A DNA stretch of 64,000 nucleotides from Batrachochytrium dendrobatidis JAM81. Its lineage: Eukaryota; Chytridiomycota; Chytridiomycetes; Rhizophydiales. The stretch spans positions 1,677,774 through 1,741,773 of the forward strand of contig NW_006281099.1 in assembly GCF_000203795.2 (NCBI RefSeq). The letters run 5' to 3'. Positions 43,898-56,990 of this stretch are shown piece after piece (the stretch's first letter is position 1; the number at the start of each line of letters is the position of its first letter). A program made the position numbers and the translations under genes. The notes under the pieces were generated by a model. The model was given only the letters and a program-made list of their open reading frames with translations. It was not told the DNA's origin and made no database searches.

Positions 43898-45491
43898 ATG
43901 TCTTCCACTACTCCTGTTTCACTCAATAGTCATGATCACATCATGCACGTTGTTTCCAAATACGATACTTTTTTGCTAGACTGCGATGGTGTTTTGTGGC
44001 AAGGAAATGTACTGATAAGTGGTGTTGCCGACACTCTCAAGATGCTGCGCTCCATGGTTAGTTTTCCATTGCTCATTACTATATATTTGATCAGTTTAAT
44101 TGGCCAAATAGCTGTATGCTGACCAATTTTCCGATCTGCAAAACTCTATGGAATCGACTTTACTAGGGAAAACGCATTCTATTTGTAACCAACAACTCGA
44201 CAAAGTCTCGTAATGATTATCAAAAGAAACTTTCCTCACTCGGTCTGCAAGCATCTGTTGTAAGTCTTGAACATGATCAATACAGCCAATTTTTACATGC
44301 ACTAACACTGGTCTTGTTATACATTTACGATTGCTTATATCTTGAACTGGTATTGATCTAAATGGGTTGCATATTTTACCAATTATCAAGGATGAAATTT
44401 TTGGATCTTCGTATGCTGCGGCATATTATATTGCACACCAGCTCAAATTCCCTGCTAACAAAAAGGTTTATGTAAGCGGAATGGAGGGAATTTGTCATGA
44501 GCTTGAAGAGCAAGGCATTCGGTACTGTGGTGGCCAGGTAAGCTACCAAGAGCATCTGTTTTTACAAAAATCAATTGTACATAATTTGTTGCGTCAATCC
44601 ACATCTACTTGAAACTAATGACTGATTGAGCATTAGGAAGATAACGAAAATATTAGCACTGCTGATCTTGAAAACATCAAGCCAGATCCTGAAGTTGGGG
44701 CTGTTCTTTTTGGATTTGACATCAATATTAATTATAAAAAATTGGCCAAGGCATTCACATATGTCAACTCCAATCCAGACTGCCACTTTATTGCCACAAA
44801 TGGTGACTTGACTTACCCTACTGCTGGCACTGTATTTCCTGGTACGTTGTATAATTTGTTTTGGTAAACATGCTTATATGATATCGACTGATCTGCAGTA
44901 ATGATTCGCGTAGATTTAAGTTGTTCAAATCTAATTAAATGCCTTTTTTGTCATTTTGGTAATTTTCAGGCACAGGTGCCATGGTTGAAGCATTAGCGGC
45001 ATCACTTCGCCGTCGTCCGATTATTTTGGGTAAACCACACCAAGTCATGCTCGATGTGATTGTCAACAAGTGTCACCTGGATCGATCTAGAACATGCATG
45101 GTAGGAGATAGGTAAGCATTTAAATATTTGCAAGTCCATGCATTGCTCTCATGATTATGCATATACACTGCCTAATCTAATTTAATTTAAACTATTTATT
45201 TTTATAAATCTAATTCATCGTTTAGACTTGATACCGACATCGCTTTTGGCAAACTTGGCGGGCTTGCTACCCTTCTAGTGATGACTGGTATGCTTTTTAA
45301 ATTGACATCCAGATTGTGGTTGCAATTCAATTGATCTTGCCAATACCAACAGTTGTATTTTACTAACACATCTATGAACCGATTTAATTGTAGGAGTTAC
45401 ATCCAAGGCAGAGCTAGATGCCAGTGACATTATTCCAGACTATGTGATTGACAGTTTTGGTAATGTGGGTGGTCAGCTCACAAATGCATAA
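43898..45491 (+). CDS. HAD-family phosphatase, PHO13 / phosphoglycolate phosphatase-like
   Basis: A gene of about eight exons. Exon 1 (from 43898) carries the HAD motif I YDTFLLDCDGVLWQGN with both catalytic Asp residues. The next exons give ILFVTNNSTKSRNDYQKKL (motif II Thr/Asn-Asn), EIFGSSYAAAYYI, KVYVSGMEGICHELEEQGI, a cap-domain segment ending FIATNGDLTYPTAGTVFPG, GAMVEALAASLRRRPIILGKP (motif III Lys), CMVGDRLDTDIAFGKLGGL (motif IV Asp pair) and a last exon ending GNVGGQLTNA. The family comprises C2-capped p-nitrophenyl phosphatases that remove 2-phosphoglycolate and other metabolic by-products. The introns are short (60-130 bases). Confidence 0.92.
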
Positions 45492-45689
45492 AAATGAACT
45501 GTGGTTTTTAAAGTATTATGAGTGAAAGCAGGGTTGAGCTGAGAAAGTATATTTGGTAGAGTAGCCAATGCAGAGCTTGTAATAAATGTATTGACTGGTC
45601 AGACGAAATTAGATCTCGAATTATTGAAAGTCAGAACTTGAACTTCCCACTTGAATTGACCAAGATTCACAGTCCATCTGCTTAAAATA

Positions 45690-46144
45690 GAATACTTGTA
45701 TGTATCTTGTAGTCGCTGTTTTTTGGAATAAATGATAAGCTTGAATTGAATTGATTACGTTTTCTTTTTTGGTAGTCATGCATTGTACGATCGTCAAGTC
45801 TGAGATCAGATTGATTCTTGATATCGTTGATCACTGTACAACTCATCTTGTATTTTATAAATCCCAGATGCGTTTTAATCCAAGAAACCAAATATTACAC
45901 ATTTTAGGAATGCAACCATTGTTTCACACCAGTCACCTAATGTCTGAATTGGATATAGATGGAGTTGGAGATTGAACAAGTGCCAAGAATGTGAAGACTT
46001 GTTCAGTTACACAAAGATCAGTCAACTTGACAAGTTTAGGACAATATTCAGTAAATTTGGTGGAAATTATTATTTCATGACTGGCTATTTATCATGTATT
46101 TTGGCATTTTACTTGGTGTCCATTTTACGTGAATCCGACTGAAA
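45690..46144. repeat. Family A element between the HAD and cornichon genes
   Basis: A reverse-oriented diverged copy. Landmarks are TTTTTTGGAATAAATGATAA, GTCATGCATTGTACGATCGT, TCTTGTATTTTATAAATCC, CACCAGTCACC and the end GTCCATTTTACGTGAATCCG. It lies ~200 bases after the HAD stop. The left end has lost its clear terminal repeat. Confidence 0.65.
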
Positions 46145-46388
46145 TACAAGTCCATCTAGCGAGCACTCCAGTCACAAGATGATGGTAAATCATTGTTTCT
46201 GTTGTATGAATGTTATTTCAAAATGAGGTTTGCATGCCACTCACCATGTTTAATGAATGTATATTCTGCAACTAACTGTTGTATTTCTCATTTAAATGTC
46301 CGTCTGAACGCACTTGTCTGGATCTAATGCCGGATATTATCTAATACCACAACTACTACCTCAGCTATTGTTCTTGTTTGCTTTGATT

Positions 46389-47384
46389 ATGTCTGCAGTT
46401 TTGCTGTTTGGCATGGTCTTTTTTGTAAGTAGTTGATAGTCATCTATTTGGCGGATGAACCCCTTGTATAGTTATTTGCTCTTGTGCCAAGTCTATGGTT
46501 CTACACAAAGAATATTTATCAGTAAAGCTCAGCTGCATTGATCATTTGCGATGCTAAATGATATATAGCATTGCAGTGTATGTTTGGGTCTGCGTAGATG
46601 CATTGAATACCATCAGTCATGGTCAGGAATATGCATCTTGAAAACATACATCATTTTTGGTATATAGCTGGACTTTATTTGAGCTTTCTAATGCATCAAA
46701 GCCTGTCTACTGTATTTTGAGCTGTGGCTGGCTAGAGTGATTTGGCTATTGCTTTGCTATTTTGAAGCTGGCTAACATGAATACATGAACGATCTACAGA
46801 TTATCCTATTTTCGGATTTAGAAGCAGATTACATTAACCCAATTGACTTGTGCAACAAGTTGAACCAAGTAAGTTGAATTTATAAAGCAATCTAGCATGC
46901 ATGAGGATCGTAGAAATTATGGTCAAGTCTCCTTTGATTTTCTAATTCTAATGTGTTGATAAACTATAGTTTGTTATTCCGGAACATTTGGCTCATGCGG
47001 TTTTGTGGTTCCTTTTTCTTATAACCGGAAACTGGACTGCAATGCTGATCAATACACCATTGCTTGTTTGGCATGCATACAAGTAAGATTGGCTTAAACT
47101 TGCATAGATCAGACTATCAAGATTTGAAAAGCAGTTATTTTTTCAAAATCACAACTTGATGGTATACTAAATGGAACATCTAACCACCCGTTTATTTATT
47201 ATCAATTTACAGGATCTCAAACAATCGGCACATGTACGATGCTACTGAGATTTTTCGAACTATATCCTCCCATAAACTGGAATCCTTCCTTAAACTTGCG
47301 TTTTATTTAGTCACCTTTTTCTACTACCTATATCGAATGATTGAGGCGCTGATTGCCACTCCGCCTCCCGCAGCTCGACATTGA
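46389..47384 (+). CDS. Cornichon / Erv14-type cargo receptor
   Basis: Exons at ~46389-46424, 46801-46868, 46970-47081 and 47213-47384 read MSAVLLFGMVFFIILFSDLE, then ADYINPIDLCNKLNQ, FVIPEHLAHAVLWFLFL, GNWTAMLINTPLLVWHAYK and HMYDATEIFRTISSHKLESF, ending PPPAARH. The motif SDLEADYINPIDLCNKLN and the three membrane helices identify the cornichon family, COPII cargo receptors that export membrane proteins from the ER. The usual protein has ~15 more residues at the start. The reading frame stays open upstream of 46389 (LFLFALI) behind a possible acceptor (ACCTCAG), so a tiny first exon further upstream is likely and the given start is provisional. Confidence 0.87.
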
Positions 47385-47912
47385 ATGAAATTCGAGTTTT
47401 TTTGATACTATTCAGCAATTGTAGTTTGTAAATCTATCCATTCGCCCACCACAAAAGCAAATATAATGCACTTGGAAAGGAAACAAAATAGATTTATTAA
47501 AAATAAGAATGTAGATGGAATCCCTTCAACAGGACCCTTTTTAAAACGAAATAAACCAAAATCACAAACTGATAAGTTTAAAAGCAACCCACTAGTCGAA
47601 GCGACACAAAAATAGTAGTACAGGTAAAAAAAAGTCAAGGTTTGACAGGCAACACCATTTGACCAAGGGATGTAGGTGTGAAGATTCAACCTGAATGAGA
47701 TGCATGACCGACGATTCCGCAAGTAGATCCAAAAACTAATTAGAATGAATCTGCCAAAACAATTGACTGGAATCCACTCAATTCAAAAAATAAAATAAAT
47801 AGCATATACAAATTCCACCTTGGACAATGCATAATATTTAGGTGATCTTTAACAAAAATAGGGACTAAAAAGTGTAGAGAAACAAATTGAGTGACAAGAT
47901 AGCCTAGTTCTT
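47385..47912. other. 3' intergenic region between cornichon and transcription factor genes
   Basis: AT-rich sequence between two convergent stops, presumably both 3' UTRs. It holds A-runs and several AATAAA-like sequences on either strand (for example AAAATAAATAG near 47795). No family A terminal repeat was recognised, in contrast to several other convergent pairs in the window. A 104-codon minus-strand reading frame here shows no domain. Confidence 0.4.
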
Positions 47913-50900
47913 TCAATGAACAAAGTTGGGAGATCTGGTAACAGCACGCGAAGTCAGCGGGAATGTTTCGTCTGAAAAGGTTTTATGTAAGGATGTACCA
48001 AACCTATTGCTGTGCTCGTCCAACTGCTGATCACCACGATCACACGCTCTACTTGAGCGATAGAGCTTGTCACTCAAATCGGACTCTGCCATATGTGAAG
48101 TGTTACGACGTGTATCTCTAGTAAAATCATTGCTAGTTGATAGTTGAGCACTGTTTTCTGGACACGACTGACTAAATGAAAGTGGAGGTAAATGGTGAGG
48201 CACCAACATAGGCATGTCCCGCGAAGGACGGCGACCTTCATGCGACGACTGCATGGATGAAGCCACAGACTCTCCAATACCAGAATCTAACATTGATTGG
48301 CTTTTAGATAGCGTGGGAATATTCATCTGATGTGGATACTCTTGAGCAAAGGATGCATTTTCCATGTATGAAGGGGATACGCCAGTTTGTGATCGCGAGT
48401 GGCTGGGAGGGTAAGCATTAGTTGGAAGCAACATGCGGCCTGATTGGCGGTCTGTCATAGGTTGTGTAGTCTCATAGTACCCTGGATGATTAGATCTAAA
48501 TAAACCTGCTTGGTCTTTTTCAGAATTGATATGATTAGCGGACGATGGTGGCTGAGAATTAGTTCTCATGGAAGGTGAGTACATATGAGCAGACCGTCTC
48601 ATACCAGATGCTTGAGCCATGGTAGATTCCATTGAAGAATAATAGTTTCCTGTCATTGGATCTACCATCATACGACCATATGGAGCAGCACGATGACCAT
48701 CCATACTACGAATAGGCGCAAGCAAGTCGCGATGGCTAGGATATGATGCTCGTGGCACTCCAGACGCTACAGCAGTGGGCGGCAGATGATCATTTGCAGC
48801 ATACACAGTATTTCCTTGAGGTGGAGAATATTTTTCATATTTTAGCTGTACCCCTTCACGAACAGGTGGTATTTGAGGGTCTCCAGTAGGGGCAGATCTA
48901 GACTGGTGACCGCGAGTAGCAGCCTCTCGAGCAAGACGAAATTCAGGAGCACGTCCGGCTCCGTGAGCAGCTGCGTGCCATGCAATGTATTGGTGATGCG
49001 TTTTATGTTCCGGATCGGCGCTGTATGGATTCTCTCGCATTGTAAGCCCCTCGAGTGCTGCTAATCTTCGCTCACGTGTTCGTTGACAAACACGATTATG
49101 ACGTCTCAGGTTACTCAGTACAGAAAATGAACGTCCACATCCAGGAATATCGCATCCAAAAGGTCTTTCACCAGTATGTGTATAAATATGTGTAGTGAGC
49201 GAGCTTGGACGAGAAAATCGCTTTGAACAGTACTGGCATTCGTACCGACGAGTATCTTTTGCTTTTGAAGCTAGTATATCCTGGGTATCATGATTGGGAA
49301 TTTTAGCATGACCAGAATTGTACTTGTGATGCTCATCATCCATTTCTGCCTCTTCGTCGTTAAATTCATTTTGAGCAACGGCATTCGAACGTGATACTTT
49401 TGTGGGCACGTTATCACAGATCATATTACTGGATACTCTGGATTTTTGAGCCGAGCCATTAGACTGATTTACATCTTCATATGGAGTACGAGAATAGTAT
49501 TCAGACTGATATGAGGAAACTGTGTCATGTTGATGAGAAGTATGCTGCCCATTCACCGAGTAGTGCGCTGGACTTGGCTGATTTGATCGTATCTCACCAC
49601 CATACACTGATAGTGTTTCTGAAGGAATACCATGAATCGGGGTCAAACCTGTCTTGGTCACATTTAGAGAGTGTAAACTCACATCACTATGATTTTTCCC
49701 AGCTGGGGAAACGTCTGTCCTATTAACCATATCAGACGAATCAAGCATTTTTAGTCGAGGCAGTGGCTTCATATGCAAGGGTGGTGATGACTCTTTGGGC
49801 TGTTCATAGTACATTTGCTGATTATCATGTAGAGGTGAGTACGCCCGTTGAGTCTTTTTGACGCTTGAACTGCTAGAATTTCCAAGCGAATCGCGTAAAG
49901 ACCGTTTGGGTGCTGTTCCTGGCTGTAATAGACTAATTGGCTTTTCATCCAAATTTTCAAATGGAGCTGCCAATCGTGGGGCAACTCGCAATTGTTCATT
50001 ATTGTAGTGAGTAGTACGGGGATATTGACGATAATCTTCTGAATACTGAATCATACGATTGGAATTTGGGTCGGCATCATAGGCTACATGGTGATACTGG
50101 TTCGGAGGAGGCAAGGTTTGTTGGCGTGAGGTCCATGTAGACGTCTGCATTTCTTTTTTTGAACAGGCTTCTAGATATAGAATAGTTAAACAGAATGTTT
50201 AGATTAGAAAATGAAACGAGTAGAAAACTTGAGCAAGCTAAAGTATCTAAAATTACAAAGAAATTCTAGTCGATATGGAATATATGGCTTCGTGTCACGT
50301 TTAATATACCCCTGACAAGTGTAGCTATTATCTAACAAATCTAAAGCAATGCCAGATTTGATCAAGATAATATCTGCAGAGAATAACAGTCAAGCCATAA
50401 TTCACAAAAAGCTGTGCAATCTTTGTTCACTTGAACTAGAGCTCAAATGTATCCGAGATTTTAGGATACAAAAAAGTAGAGTTGTATTGGCAACACCAGA
50501 ATTGCCAACTCAAATATGTGGATTGTAATGAATGAGTCCAGTTTCAAATTTTGCAATTGTACAATGTATGGCTATGCCAAAAAGCAAGATTAGGTTCATA
50601 AGCATGGTTTGGTTTTGTGCGCACCATTATAATGAACGTGTTTTAAAATTGAGAATGTTAATTTGTATCAAAAAGCAAAGATTCAATTACTGCTTATTCC
50701 AAAGCAGAATAAGACTGCAAGTACTCTATGTTATGTGGGTGCGATTTTAAATGTGCTACTGACGAGGGGTCAACAGGGGTGTATCTAGACAAAGCAACAA
50801 AAATAAACATACCATATTGCTGCCGATCATGCTGACCGGAATAAGTATAGTATTGATCATGGGTTGATGATAGAGGCGAAGGTTGGACGTGATATCGAGA

Positions 50901-52088
50901 TGCATACGATGATGGTTCATTCTGCAGTGGCAATGGAATAGATAGTGATGGCGGCGTACTTTTTTTCGACACACATTCCACCTTTTTGTCATGTTCAGCA
51001 GAAAGCATTGGAGAACTGATATTGACTGAATTTACATCTGCATTAACGGAGCTAGTATTTAAACAGGCGGTTGTTGACTGTGAAACATCACTGGTCGAAA
51101 ACTGAGAAGTGGGCGTCATGTGTAATGCTGGGTAGGTACGGGACTGTTGGTCAGCATTACCATCGTCTTTATACATATGCGGTGGTCGCTGTGAATATGC
51201 ATGATACTGGAACGGAGAGTATTTTTGAGCCGATTTAGCAACACCCAAAGGATGTGGAAGAGTAGTATCTGAAGGGATCTGAGCGTCAGGCATAAATAAT
51301 GGAAGTTGTGGAGACTGCCTCGATTCTTGTAATTTTGTGGTCGAGTGAGCCGACTGTGTTTGTGAAGAATAATCGGAGCATTCTTTAGCTAGCGCATATT
51401 CCTGATGCTTTGATGCAGGTTGGCTATAATCTATAAATGACGTATCAAAATAATATATAGTAAGCTTAGGTCACCAACTAACATGACAATGATAGGTAGA
51501 TCTAGACAAAGGAACGGGATAGAAGGATACGAGTTTCCGAACATCAACATGTCTGTCAATTCAGCCGCACGGCATGCATCAAGATTAGAGCCAAAGTCGT
51601 GTGTTGAATATTGCATGTCCAATTCAGCTAGGCGGTGCTTTTATCAATCTGAGCTGCATGTAATATGCTGGCTCTTTTGCAGTTCAAAAAATCGCGCTTA
51701 TGACCAAGAAACTCGTCCTTGCGTTAGAAACTCCGACATTCTGGTGCTGTCAAGATGACGGTTCGTTTTACATGTTGTAGCAGTCAAGGGTCCACGGCTT
51801 GCTTACATCATTGCTGTTGTGTTGCTTGGAGAACAGGAGGGCAAGTTTTGCGTGTTGGAGCTGGGTTTGAGTTTGGTATAAGATAATCACATTGCTGAAA
51901 AGCTGGATGTAAGGAATTAAAGGTGCGCTGTTGCTAACATCGCTACGATGATGAACACGAGAAAATAGAAAATGTATGGCATTTTGCATGGATAGAGGCC
52001 AAGATTTAAAAGCATACTCATTACCTGGAGATGTTAGGTCTGGGTATGACTGTGCCTCCACTTTTACATTGTCGCTCTTGTCGGGCAT
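47913..52088 (-). CDS. C2H2 zinc-finger transcription factor
   Basis: Three exons (52088-52025, 51430-50813, 50170-47913) give 979 aa. Two adjacent C2H2 fingers lie around residue 550: [20 protein letters not shown] and [20 protein letters not shown], joined by a TGERPF-type linker. The second finger's [12 protein letters not shown] is typical of fungal Azf1/FlbC-like regulators. An acidic segment ([13 protein letters not shown]) precedes the fingers. The remainder is low-complexity Ser/Gln/Pro/Tyr-rich sequence on both sides, fitting an activation-domain-rich nuclear regulator. Intron 2 is ~640 bp and contains a family A remnant. Over 2 kb of non-coding sequence lies upstream, the longest in the window, suggesting complex control. 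Confidence 0.88.
50400..50752. repeat. Family A remnant in the transcription factor intron
   Basis: A diverged copy recognisable by TTTTAGGATACAAAAA, GCAATTGTACAATGTATGGC, TACTGCTTATTCCAAAGCAG and a decayed right end (TATGTTATGTGGGTGCGA). It explains much of the intron's unusual length. The left end is not identifiable. Confidence 0.55.
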
Positions 52089-54331
52089 CTTCAATTATTG
52101 CTATTCGAATACTAGCATGAGTATAGGTTTAAATAAAGGCAAGGAGAATTTAGTACAGTAGTAGGGTAAATGGGTGCAGCATAGTAATGCCTGCATCAAA
52201 TATCAAGGATAATGCATTGACTAGATCTAGTTAGTGGCGAGATTAACTGAGCAATTATAGCTGCAAATTCAAAAAGAACAATCTGATAATTGTAGATATC
52301 AAGTATATTATTACAAGACCGAAAATGAGGTCATTTGTATAAATATCTTGATAGATTGTAACAAGCAAGACTCTGCCAATATGAAGGGAGGATTAAGTCT
52401 ACAGGCCGGATGCGTAGGGTGGAGAGGCAAGAGCAAAGGGTGAACGGGAGCACTTATGCAAACGAAGCGGCGTACCGGATTAAAATATAATGACAAAGCA
52501 AAGGAAGAGATTGATTAAATAATTATATATATATGGGCGTGGGTCTAACTTGATGTCACGTATACCTATAATAAACTTGGATTAGTAAATTGCCAAGGAT
52601 CGGACGGAAAGGTATAATTGAGGCAATTAGAGTAAGGGAAATGCAGGATTCAAGTATGTTTCTAACCAAATGAATAAAACGAATCTTTAGAGTGACCAAA
52701 TATCAATTTGCAAAAGCGTCTGAGATTTGTTGAACTACAAGTATACTATGAATTTAAATCCTTTTTATTCAAACCCAGATTCCTCTCAATGAGCATCTCG
52801 GATGATATTACTACTAATGTAGGTGATATCTTTGTTGACCCATCAAGATTGCGATGAAAAAAGCGTAGTTTTTCCTGTTGCATTGCCTTTTGAGACGCTT
52901 ATAAACCACAGAACTGCTTTGCCATTGTAATCGTGTATTAAGCTATATAACCATTTGGATCACTGCAGGTCAAAGTCGCGTGAGATAAAAACATCCTTGC
53001 TAACAAACAGAAACAATCGGACGGGCAAAGACCAAGCGAATTCAATGTTGGAGCTCAAACAATCTATATACCAGAAAACAATGTAATATCAAAATTATTA
53101 CCAAACGCGGATAAATTGGTCGTGCTTAAATAAAAATGCAGATGTGAAGTTGCTGTAAAATAACATGCACATATGCCCAGCAAATGGGTTCAATACAACA
53201 AATAAAACAATGGGACAAATTGCGAGAAATAGGCTATTTGCTGCTAATCTGATTAAACGCTGTGTTATTTACCAAGTACCGTTAATTATTACTTTGACGA
53301 AATTAAAAATGCTTTAGCAAGGTATTTTGTGTGGCTCAAACTAGATGATGGCCCAAGAATGTATAATTAAGAATTGCTGTAGAAATTAGTACAAAGGTAA
53401 AGTCATCTGACTGTCGAGTTATCAAAATCCGACAGTCGGATAGATATCCAAGCATAACGAGACGACGTTCTATAATCCATAATGCAATAATAAACGCCAC
53501 AGCTTTGTTTGAGCTTTCAATTATATCATCCAATAATTTCAGCTGAGATCATATCTATCAAAGTTGAGTGTATCAAAGCATCAATAGCAAATACAGCCTC
53601 ATGGAACTTGACAGTCGAGGCTGTTTGGTGAAAGTGATTACATCCGTTTTTCATATCTTGTATCACCAAAGTACCATTTTCTCGTTAGCTTTTGTCAGGG
53701 TTGGATGTGCACTAGAATTGATTGGCAAAGATGCTTGCACAAGATGGTGGGTCATAAGATATCAACAGCAATATTCAGTGAATACGGGTTTAACAGCTAC
53801 ACTAGCAAAGCCGTTGAAGCTAATTTAAATTAACGGTAGCTTGTTTGCAAGATAGTATTAAAGTACAATAGCGTGCTATCGAATATCAAAGTATACAAGT
53901 TTTGGAGCAATATTGCCAAAAATAAAATAGACTGTTTATATGATTCAAAATAAATTACTACGCCAGTTAACATAGTGTAAGATGGAGTGTACACTACTAC
54001 AGCACAGTAAGGAAATGTTAAAGTGATGTCAAGCCAAAGACCACCAAATGACAGCTACGTGCTCTGCAAGTGTAGATTGTCAATCACCAACGCGCTTGCT
54101 TTGAGATTATGTATTTATGACAGCTGAGGATCCGATCATTGCTCCATCGGATAAGTACTAAGTAGGGGTTGCTTACTCTATTATTCAGCTTGAATATTTG
54201 TGACATTCATACAGCTACTTTATCGCATAAAGCAATTATATGAATGCTGTAGGAAATTGCCAAGCTGTTGTGGATATTCTGTCCACCTTGATTTTCAGAT
54301 ATTTCAGCCAAGAAACGACATCTCAGCAAGG
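52089..54331. other. Long non-coding interval between divergent genes
   Basis: About 2.2 kb without a supported gene. It contains an AT microsatellite-like stretch (TATATATATAT near 52525), runs of A/T and small unconvincing reading frames. I recognise neither family A nor family B ends. It likely carries the promoter and 5' leader of the zinc-finger gene (minus) and of the gene at 54332 (plus). A short non-coding RNA could be present but nothing specific was seen. Confidence 0.4.
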
Positions 54332-54981
54332 ATGAATTACACTAGTAGGTTTGTAAGATATGTCTATGCAAGACCGCCAATCCTAGTCTTTCATCGACAA
54401 TCATTTGGCACTCAAGCACATTCTGCTCCACAGCAAACAGGATGGAGAAAACACTTGCACAGGCTCAAAGAAGCACCAGCATCTCATATCACTGCATTTG
54501 CTATCCTCCATGAAGTCACTGCACTAGTCCCACTACCAATTGTATACTGGATTTTAACAGTCACTGATGTCTGCATCCCATTTCCAGAAGATATTCTTGC
54601 AGAAGGAAACCGTCGCATCTCCCGCTTGCTGCAAATAGCTTCCAGCTTGAGTGGCTCGTCCAAAACTGACAATACCCAATCAGATCAAGTGCTGGCTGAT
54701 GATTCACAAGTTATGTTGCATATGGCTACTGCCTATGCGGTCGTCAAACTTATGATGCCATTACGCATTGCTGCTTGTGTATTTTTGACTCCGTCAACTG
54801 CAAGGTAGATATTTGTGTATTGAATCTATACACCTGTAGACGCTAAAGGATTAGAATATTTGAATCGTTAGTCTAACCAGAAATTGATTCGTTGATAATG
54901 AATGTCAGATTGATCCACTCAACAACAACCAGAATATTTGGTAGAAAAGGTCTAGCAGCTACTCCAATGAAAAAAGCATAG
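54332..54981 (+). CDS. Small mitochondrial-type membrane protein (conserved fungal, unnamed)
   Basis: Two exons (54332-54804, 54909-54981) give 181 aa. The N-terminus MNYTSRFVRYVYARPP followed by VFHRQSFG is basic and free of acidic residues, as expected of a mitochondrial targeting sequence. The core SHITAFAILHEVTALVPLPI then VYWIL, with a second hydrophobic patch (AYAVVKLMMPLRIAACVFLT), suggests one or two inner-membrane helices. I recall the HE[VL]TA-x2-PLP pattern from uncharacterised fungal mitochondrial proteins, but cannot name the family with certainty. The C-terminal exon adds a basic tail (RIFGRKGLAATPMKKA). The ATG at 54332 is preferred over an upstream GTG frame. Confidence 0.65.
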
Positions 54982-55053
54982 GAGGATATTTATAAAATAA
55001 TTGTATTTGTTTTTTAAACTTCAAACGGCTCGTTGAACATATTACTTGATATC

Positions 55054-56171
55054 TCAAATGGGAATCTAAAAATAAAACAGTACAGAATGTTAGTTGCATG
55101 CTGGCTGCAGCTTGTGTAGGTTGAGCATCTTTAATGAATTTACCTCGGGAAGTCTTTCAATTGCAAACTTGTGTGCAGCAATGTACATGATAGGCACACC
55201 AGGAACCTTACGAATTCGTCGTTTAAGGTCCTTATCACATGTTGCAACAATGTAGCACTTGTGCTGCATGATCCGATTCACTATGCAGTCATCAGCATAT
55301 GTTCCTTTGTGCGAGCATGGCAATCGCTCAAATCGTGGATCACGAGCAACTCTGAACAGGCACAACCCAAAAATAATGCAATTAGATATCACATTCAAGA
55401 AATACAAAGCGTTTTTAGGACATCAAGTCTTGAGATTACTAACTTGAGTGCCAGTCTATACTTGAGACCCATCTTTTCCAACTCTGCCATCACACAGTCA
55501 GTGATGCATGGAACGCCTAAATACAATAGACTAGAGTATTAGCTGTTTTATCTAGGTACAATTAAACAGTTTCCAACAATCGTTTTACATTTTGCCAGTA
55601 AGCAATCCATCATAGCCTTGACAATTTCAAGCTTGTTTTGAATAGAAAAGTTGATAAAATTCGTATCCACAATTACATGGTAAGGTGGAATTAGAGCTTC
55701 GTTGTGCTGGAAAAAAAGTGATGATGCGACTTGAGGACTATAATTCGATATATGGAGTATATGATGTTGGTGAGCATCAAGTATATAAAGTTCAAGCTGC
55801 TAGAGCAAATCTCGTTAAACTATTTGGCATAAACAAAGCATACATGTGTCTGATGAGAGCCTGTTTAGGATCCTCCTTTTGTTTCTTCATAAGCTTTTCT
55901 TTGACATCCTTTCTGTATATTTACAATTTGATCCAATCAGTATAAATGGAGATGACACAGTGGTGTAGTAAAGCCCAACAACTTACAATCTTGGATCGTT
56001 TTTTGAAATCATGCGCTTAACAGCGGCAAACTTTTTTGTAACCTTGACTTTGCCCTAAACATACATGTAGTTGGACTTGAGGTTAAAAACAAGAATCACT
56101 TATGATATAAACATTGGTATTAAAATGGACTGTATTGGCTAGTACAACTATGCTGATTGCAAAAGTACCAT
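55054..56171 (-). CDS. FCF1: rRNA-processing PIN-domain endonuclease FCF1/Utp24
   Basis: Read on the minus strand, the first exon is only the ATG (56171-56169). Later exons give [20 protein letters not shown], then [20 protein letters not shown], then [20 protein letters not shown] with [20 protein letters not shown] (PIN-domain Asp), [37 protein letters not shown] (two more acidic ligands), and [20 protein letters not shown] with [20 protein letters not shown]. The short last exon ends IPI. FCF1 cleaves pre-rRNA at the 18S 5' end and in ITS1 within the small-subunit processome (nucleolus). Conservation is very high, so the exon choice is secure except for the one-codon first exon. The start codon lies 13 bases from a large inverted repeat. 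Confidence 0.93.
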
Positions 56172-56184
56172 TCTAGATTACGTT

Positions 56185-56882
56185 GTCACCTAATGTTACA
56201 ATCATAATCACGTAAATGGGATACACTAGATAAGACTGCCAAAGCACATGGTAAACAGCAAATCTCATGGAATAGTGGTTTCCACCAAATTTACTGAACA
56301 ATATCGAGTCATGAACTGCTCGACAAAATTGACTGGTTTTTGTGCCCATTCTATATAAAACACTGAACATTCACATCTCTGGTTCAGTGCATTCCATATC
56401 CTTGAAATATGTTCAATCCACAGCTCTCCTTTCACCCAAACCAGACATTATGGCATTGGGTGATTGGCATGAAAACAACTATTGCATTTCTAGATGTGCA
56501 ATCCTTGGTTTCTTGAACTGGAACACAAACTTGACTGATATTTTAGAATACAACAAAAATGGGTCTGTAGAGTTTAATTGGCGACACCAACAGTCAAACT
56601 CAGTATTTGGATTACAGTGAGTCCAGTTCCAACTTGACGATCGTACAGCATATGGTTATGCAAAAAGTGGAGAAAGGGCAGTCAAAAAGAATTTCAGAAC
56701 AAACTATAGTTTGATTGTGAGCCATATGATGGAGGTTGTCTATTGAAGAATTGGGGACAACAATTAAAGTCAGTTTGTAGCAGGAGAGTGCAGCAAGTAC
56801 TTAACCATTGTGTATTCCGAAGCAAAATAAAGTCAATGCAAGGTAAATACAGGTATTTTATTTTACGTGAATACGATTGTAA
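56185..56882. repeat. Family A element, longest copy (left arm of a large inverted repeat)
   Basis: About 700 bp with ends TCATAATCACGTAAATGGG and TTTTACGTGAATACGATTG. It fills most of the interval between the divergent FCF1 and MPO1 genes. Bases 56185-56768 recur almost unchanged, inverted, at 57648-58233. Internal landmarks match other copies (TTTTAGAATACAACAAAAAT, CTTAACCATTGTGTATTCC). Confidence 0.88.
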
Positions 56883-56990
56883 AAAAATATTTCGGAGTGT
56901 TCAAAGATATTTGGGCAAAACAAGTAAACATCAATCGATTTGGGTCGATATAGTCAAAAAGAGTTTCTACAACTCAGTATTACGACAAGG

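Noticed and set aside
46440..46515. A possible extra cornichon exon (frame LFALVPSLWFYTKNIY)
   Set aside because: Skipping it gives the exact family motif VFFIILFSDLE; including it would insert a non-family segment.
47408..47722. A 104-codon minus-strand frame after the cornichon gene
   Set aside because: Low-complexity hydrophobic composition from A/T runs; it lies in the 3' interval of two convergent genes and no family is recognisable.
53336..53828. Small frames in the 2.2-kb interval upstream of 54332
   Set aside because: Short, without conserved motifs or splice-compatible neighbours; better explained as non-coding.
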